This document shows, piece after piece, positions 13,987 through 16,475 of a stretch of 16,475 nucleotides of DNA. Position 1 is the first letter of the stretch; the number at the start of each line of letters is the position of its first letter. The notes beneath the pieces are model-generated. The model saw only the letters and a program-made list of their open reading frames with translations. It made no database searches and was not told where the DNA came from. The stretch covers positions 1 to 16,475 of the forward strand of contig JAABTR010000056.1 in the NCBI GenBank assembly GCA_011389755.1, given 5' to 3'. The translations under genes and the position numbers were made by a program. The stretch is from Deltaproteobacteria bacterium (GTDB lineage Bacteria; Myxococcota_A; Polyangia; JAAYKL01).

Positions 13987-15524
13987 ACCTCGACCGCCCC
14001 TGGCCTGCAGAGCTTTTGACCATCGACGTCTTCGCCGAGATCCGAAAGCTCGCCACCCGCCGCTTCAAGACCCCCGCGGACTCGACCGTCGGCTTCGCCG
14101 GTTTCTTGTCCAGCCTGGGGCCGCGCCGCATCGACATCGCCGCGAGACCCGGCAAGCTCGTCTTTTCTTGCGCGCCCAGGCTCGATTCCTACGATTGGCT
14201 CGCCCTGCTCGCGGAGATATTCGATCCCGATCGCCCACGCGGCGCACGCCACGACGCCCTCGTCCGGCTCGAGCGCGACTTCGATCTGGACGCGCTGGCC
14301 GCCTTCTCCATCCCCAAGGCGCGCGTCGCGTTCACCCACCGCTGCCCGCACAGCGGCGCGCTCGAGACGGTTGAGCTCAGCCCATCCGCGAAGCCGCGAC
14401 GATGGCGACAGCCGAGCGCCGACGCGGGGGCCGAGGCCTTGCGCATCGCGATTTCGGGCAAGCTCGGGCGAGCCTCGAGTCACGCGTCGGCCCTCGAACA
14501 CCAAGGACGCTTCTCTCCCCTCGAGCTGCGCCTCAAAGGCCGGCGCATCTCGAGAGGGCACCGCCTCGGCGGCATGCTGCTGTCGAGAGATTTGAGCAAA
14601 GAGCGCCTGAGGGGGGTCATCGGCTTGCCGCGAAAGCCCGGGCTGTGCGAGCTGCACCTCCTCAAGCACGGGATGGTCACACAAACCAAGCTTTGGCCCG
14701 TCCATCGCGGGCTCGAATTCCACGCCGTAGTGGAACACGAGGGCCTCGAGCTTCCCGAGATTTGGCGCGCCCTTCGCAGCGAAGCCGAAGAGCTCCTCAT
14801 CGAGCTGAGGCGCCGCATCGAACAATTCGACAAAAGCGACTGGAGCCGAAGCGTTGACCTGCTCGTCGAGCGCGCCGCCCACGCTCGCAGCGCCGATCTT
14901 CTCGCCGGCGCGCGCCTGTTTTCTCAAAGTCGCGGCCGGCCTCTGTCCATAGAGGAGCTCCGAGAACGCGCTCGCAAAGAAAAAATCTACGTCGTCGCCT
15001 CCGAAGACAAGAGGGTGCGACCCGACCCGAGGGGCAAAACGACCGTGGTGCTCTCCTCTTCGGCCCGAAACCTCCTCGAAAAGCACCACGGCGTCACCTT
15101 GCACACCGCGCTTCGATCAGAGGGCCGCATCGCTCCAAAGCTGGCCGTGCGCGCGCGCTGGCGCTGGCAGCGGATCGCGAGGCGACAGGCCGTTCGAAAC
15201 GCGCCGGAGGTCTCTTTGGGTGAGCTCGCAAAGCTGGCTCAAGCGGTCGAAGATGCGCTAACCTCTGGGCTGGTCGCGCCTTATGACCTCGAAGGCGCCG
15301 CGCCTCGTGTCGCCCTGTCAGCCGGCAAAGATGGGCCCCTTAGGGTCAGCAATGAGGGGCGACTTTTGCACCTCTGCACGCACCACCCTTTGGTCAGAGC
15401 CTGCGCGCGGGCTTACAAAGACGACCCCGCCGCGCTCGTCCCGGCGCTCGCGGCGCTTTTTGAAGGGCGAGCGTCCCTGTCCGAGACCGGGCTCGAGCGG
15501 CTCATCGCCCCACCTCGGGACTAG
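13983..15524 (+). CDS. Unrecognised soluble protein; possible degenerate GHKL partner
   Basis: The product is 513 residues and starts at ATG 13983, overlapping the previous stop by four bases, with GAGGTG at 13973-13978. No family was recognised, and no signal peptide or TM helix is seen. Three stretches resemble the upstream GHKL protein in the same order. GPRRIDIAARPGKLVFS (47-63) resembles ARRILVRAEWAAGKLTVSF. PLELRLKGRRI (179-189) resembles PLPVFFNGETI. GVIGLPRKPGLCELHLLKHG (211-230) resembles GVVGLGESPNVELYAKGLL. The N-box and glycine boxes needed for ATP are absent; CAPRLDSYD stands where DDDGRGM would be. A later part (GRPLSIEELRERARKEKIY, 318-336) is helical and basic. Cysteines 63, 121, 222, 465 and 474 show no zinc spacing. 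An inactive Hsp90-like partner of the upstream ATPase is an inference. Confidence 0.75.
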   Translation: MNLDRPWPAELLTIDVFAEIRKLATRRFKTPADSTVGFAGFLSSLGPRRIDIAARPGKLVFSCAPRLDSYDWLALLAEIFDPDRPRGARHDALVRLERDFDLDALAAFSIPKARVAFTHRCPHSGALETVELSPSAKPRRWRQPSADAGAEALRIAISGKLGRASSHASALEHQGRFSPLELRLKGRRISRGHRLGGMLLSRDLSKERLRGVIGLPRKPGLCELHLLKHGMVTQTKLWPVHRGLEFHAVVEHEGLELPEIWRALRSEAEELLIELRRRIEQFDKSDWSRSVDLLVERAAHARSADLLAGARLFSQSRGRPLSIEELRERARKEKIYVVASEDKRVRPDPRGKTTVVLSSSARNLLEKHHGVTLHTALRSEGRIAPKLAVRARWRWQRIARRQAVRNAPEVSLGELAKLAQAVEDALTSGLVAPYDLEGAAPRVALSAGKDGPLRVSNEGRLLHLCTHHPLVRACARAYKDDPAALVPALAALFEGRASLSETGLERLIAPPRD

Positions 15525-16177
15525 CCGCGCCGCAGCTCCTCTTTCATGCCCAAGAGTCGATAGAGCTTGCGCAGGGCGTCCACATCGAAGATCTCGATCT
15601 TCTCGTCGACGACGCGCAGGTATCTGTTCTCTCGCAGCTCCAGGATACCGCGCTTGACCGAGTCGACATCGAGGCCGATGCGGGACGACAGCTCTATGGG
15701 CGAGATGCTAAGGAGGATGCGGCCTCCACTCGGAGGCACATCCTGGCACAGCTTGACGAGGGTGTTGATGATCTTGCTCTGGGAGTCTTTGAGCATCATG
15801 TTCTCGATGCGCTCTTCGGACGCCTGGAGCCGCCGCACGAGCTGCCCGATGAGCTTGAGCGCCACGTCCGACTGGTCCCGCAGCAGCTCCTCAAACTCGG
15901 TGGCGGCGAACGCCAGAACCTTGACTCCCCCGAGCGCGACCGCCGAGCAGGGATGCAGCCTCCCCTTGAGCAAGGACGACTCTCCGAAGATATCACCCGC
16001 CTTGAGCACCACGATGTCGCGCTCGATGAGGCGCACCCTCTTGAGAAGGCGGATGCGTCCCTCAACGAGCATGAACACCTCTTTGGCGGGGTCGTCTTCG
16101 ACGAAAATCATCTCGCCGCCTTGGTATTCACGACCGAAACGTTCGAAGAGCCGATCCCGTTTCTTATCCATCACCAT
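15521..16177 (-). CDS. CRP/FNR-family transcription regulator
   Basis: The product is 218 residues from ATG 16177; an ATG two codons later (16171) is possible, and neither has a clear Shine-Dalgarno. Residues about 10-105 form a cyclic-nucleotide-binding-type beta barrel (EVFMLVEGRIRLLKR, AGDIFGESSLLKGRLHPCSA). The dimer helix covers about 106-145, and the winged HTH about 155-195 (SPIELSSRIGLDVDSVKRGI). In CRP the phosphate cassette is GE-x-Gly/Ser-L followed by Arg-Ser-Ala. Here Gly65-Glu66 are kept, but Cys77 stands before Ser-Ala where the Arg is expected, so classical cAMP binding is doubtful. No FNR-type N-terminal cysteine cluster is seen. It converges on the GHKL operon and shares the CTAG that carries both stop codons. 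Its targets are unknown. Confidence 0.9.
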   Translation of the reverse strand: MVMDKKRDRLFERFGREYQGGEMIFVEDDPAKEVFMLVEGRIRLLKRVRLIERDIVVLKAGDIFGESSLLKGRLHPCSAVALGGVKVLAFAATEFEELLRDQSDVALKLIGQLVRRLQASEERIENMMLKDSQSKIINTLVKLCQDVPPSGGRILLSISPIELSSRIGLDVDSVKRGILELRENRYLRVVDEKIEIFDVDALRKLYRLLGMKEELRRG

Positions 16178-16220
16178 CGCGCCCGATTGTAGATGAGTGC
16201 GAAAAAAAAGCCAAACTCCA

Positions 16221-16475
16221 TCAGATGGGGACGGTCCCCGGATCGGGATCTCCCACGAAGACGAAATTGTCGATGATGACCTCCGAGTCCAGCTTGCCGT
16301 CGTGGGTGTCGTGGATGTGAAAGGTCACCGAGATCTCTTCCCGCGGCTCTACCGGCCACCCGGTCCTGAGCCACCCGGTGGAGGAACCGTGGCGACCGCC
16401 TTGGCTTTCTTTTCCGTCCGTCGCCTCGGTGCCGCAGCTAAACCCCGTGCCGGATATGTCGGTTTTCGCGGTCCC
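16221..16475 (-). CDS. C-terminal end of a secreted 'choice-of-anchor'-like protein (partial)
   Basis: About 84 residues are visible; the frame is open to the right window edge, so the start lies outside. The segment reads STGWLRTGWPVEPREEISVT, then FHIHDTHDGKLDSEVIIDNF, and ends VFVGDPDPGTVPI. The pattern is Thr-Gly-Trp-Leu, then a proline/glutamate strand, an Asp-x-x-Asp-Gly turn, Asp-Ser-x-Val-x-Ile-Asp-Asn-Phe, and one last strand. It matches the ends of large extracellular beta-sandwich proteins annotated as choice-of-anchor domains in Myxococcota. The match is from memory of the pattern. No anchor motif follows the domain. The stop is 43 bases upstream of the CRP-like gene on the same strand. 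Confidence 0.65.
   Translation of the reverse strand, partial: GTAKTDISGTGFSCGTEATDGKESQGGRHGSSTGWLRTGWPVEPREEISVTFHIHDTHDGKLDSEVIIDNFVFVGDPDPGTVPI

Noticed and set aside
9102..15524. The whole right half as a defence island (Mrr-like nuclease plus GHKL ATPase)
   Set aside because: The nuclease belongs with ruvX-mltG, and there is no methylase, toxin, integrase or other mobile or defence marker; the genes are split by a convergent gene.

Overview
The window looks like GC-rich chromosomal DNA from a member of the Myxococcota (the former Deltaproteobacteria with large genomes). This is an inference from three things. There is a PilZ domain of the type first described as a Myxococcus paralogous domain (TIGR02266). 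There is a very long TPR protein with an acidic disordered centre. There is also the tail of what looks like a 'choice-of-anchor' type secreted protein. No rRNA, tRNA, CRISPR array, IS element or phage gene was seen, and coding density is high.

Left block (1-7379), all on the minus strand and so read from right to left. It starts with a PilZ protein with intact c-di-GMP-binding motifs, translationally coupled by an ATGA overlap to an exported protein with a HEAT-like alpha-helical body and a discoidin-like C-terminus. A SPOR-domain membrane protein and a Roadblock/LC7 protein follow. A 339-base intergenic stretch then carries a candidate promoter and a strong hairpin. Next come a 999-residue TPR protein with an in-frame 18-base tandem repeat, and a secreted or lipoprotein-like PQQ-type beta-propeller protein cut by the window edge. 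Roadblock, PilZ and long TPR proteins are familiar from myxobacterial polarity and type IV pilus control, but no specific role is proven here.

Middle block (7552-10982). A likely promoter drives the plus-strand cluster ruvX-mltG-mrr-like: a pre-16S rRNA nuclease, a lytic transglycosylase, and a small membrane-anchored PD-(D/E)xK endonuclease. It converges head-on with a minus-strand gene for an exported DUF4105/Lnb-like polytopic membrane protein. That gene's candidate promoter would give a leaderless mRNA.

Right block (11119-16475). The most unusual locus is a two-gene plus-strand operon. The first product is a 955-residue membrane protein that appears to join a cytosolic GHKL (Hsp90-like) ATPase domain, a TM helix, an extracytoplasmic transglutaminase-like domain with an intact Cys-His-Asp triad, a second TM helix, and a cytosolic tail with a Cys/His cluster. 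The second product is soluble, has no recognised family, and shows order-conserved similarity to the GHKL region of the first without its ATP-binding boxes, so it may be a pseudo-ATPase partner. A minus-strand CRP/FNR-family regulator lacking the usual cyclic-nucleotide phosphate Arg converges on this operon and shares its stop-codon bases. The window ends in the C-terminus of a secreted protein.
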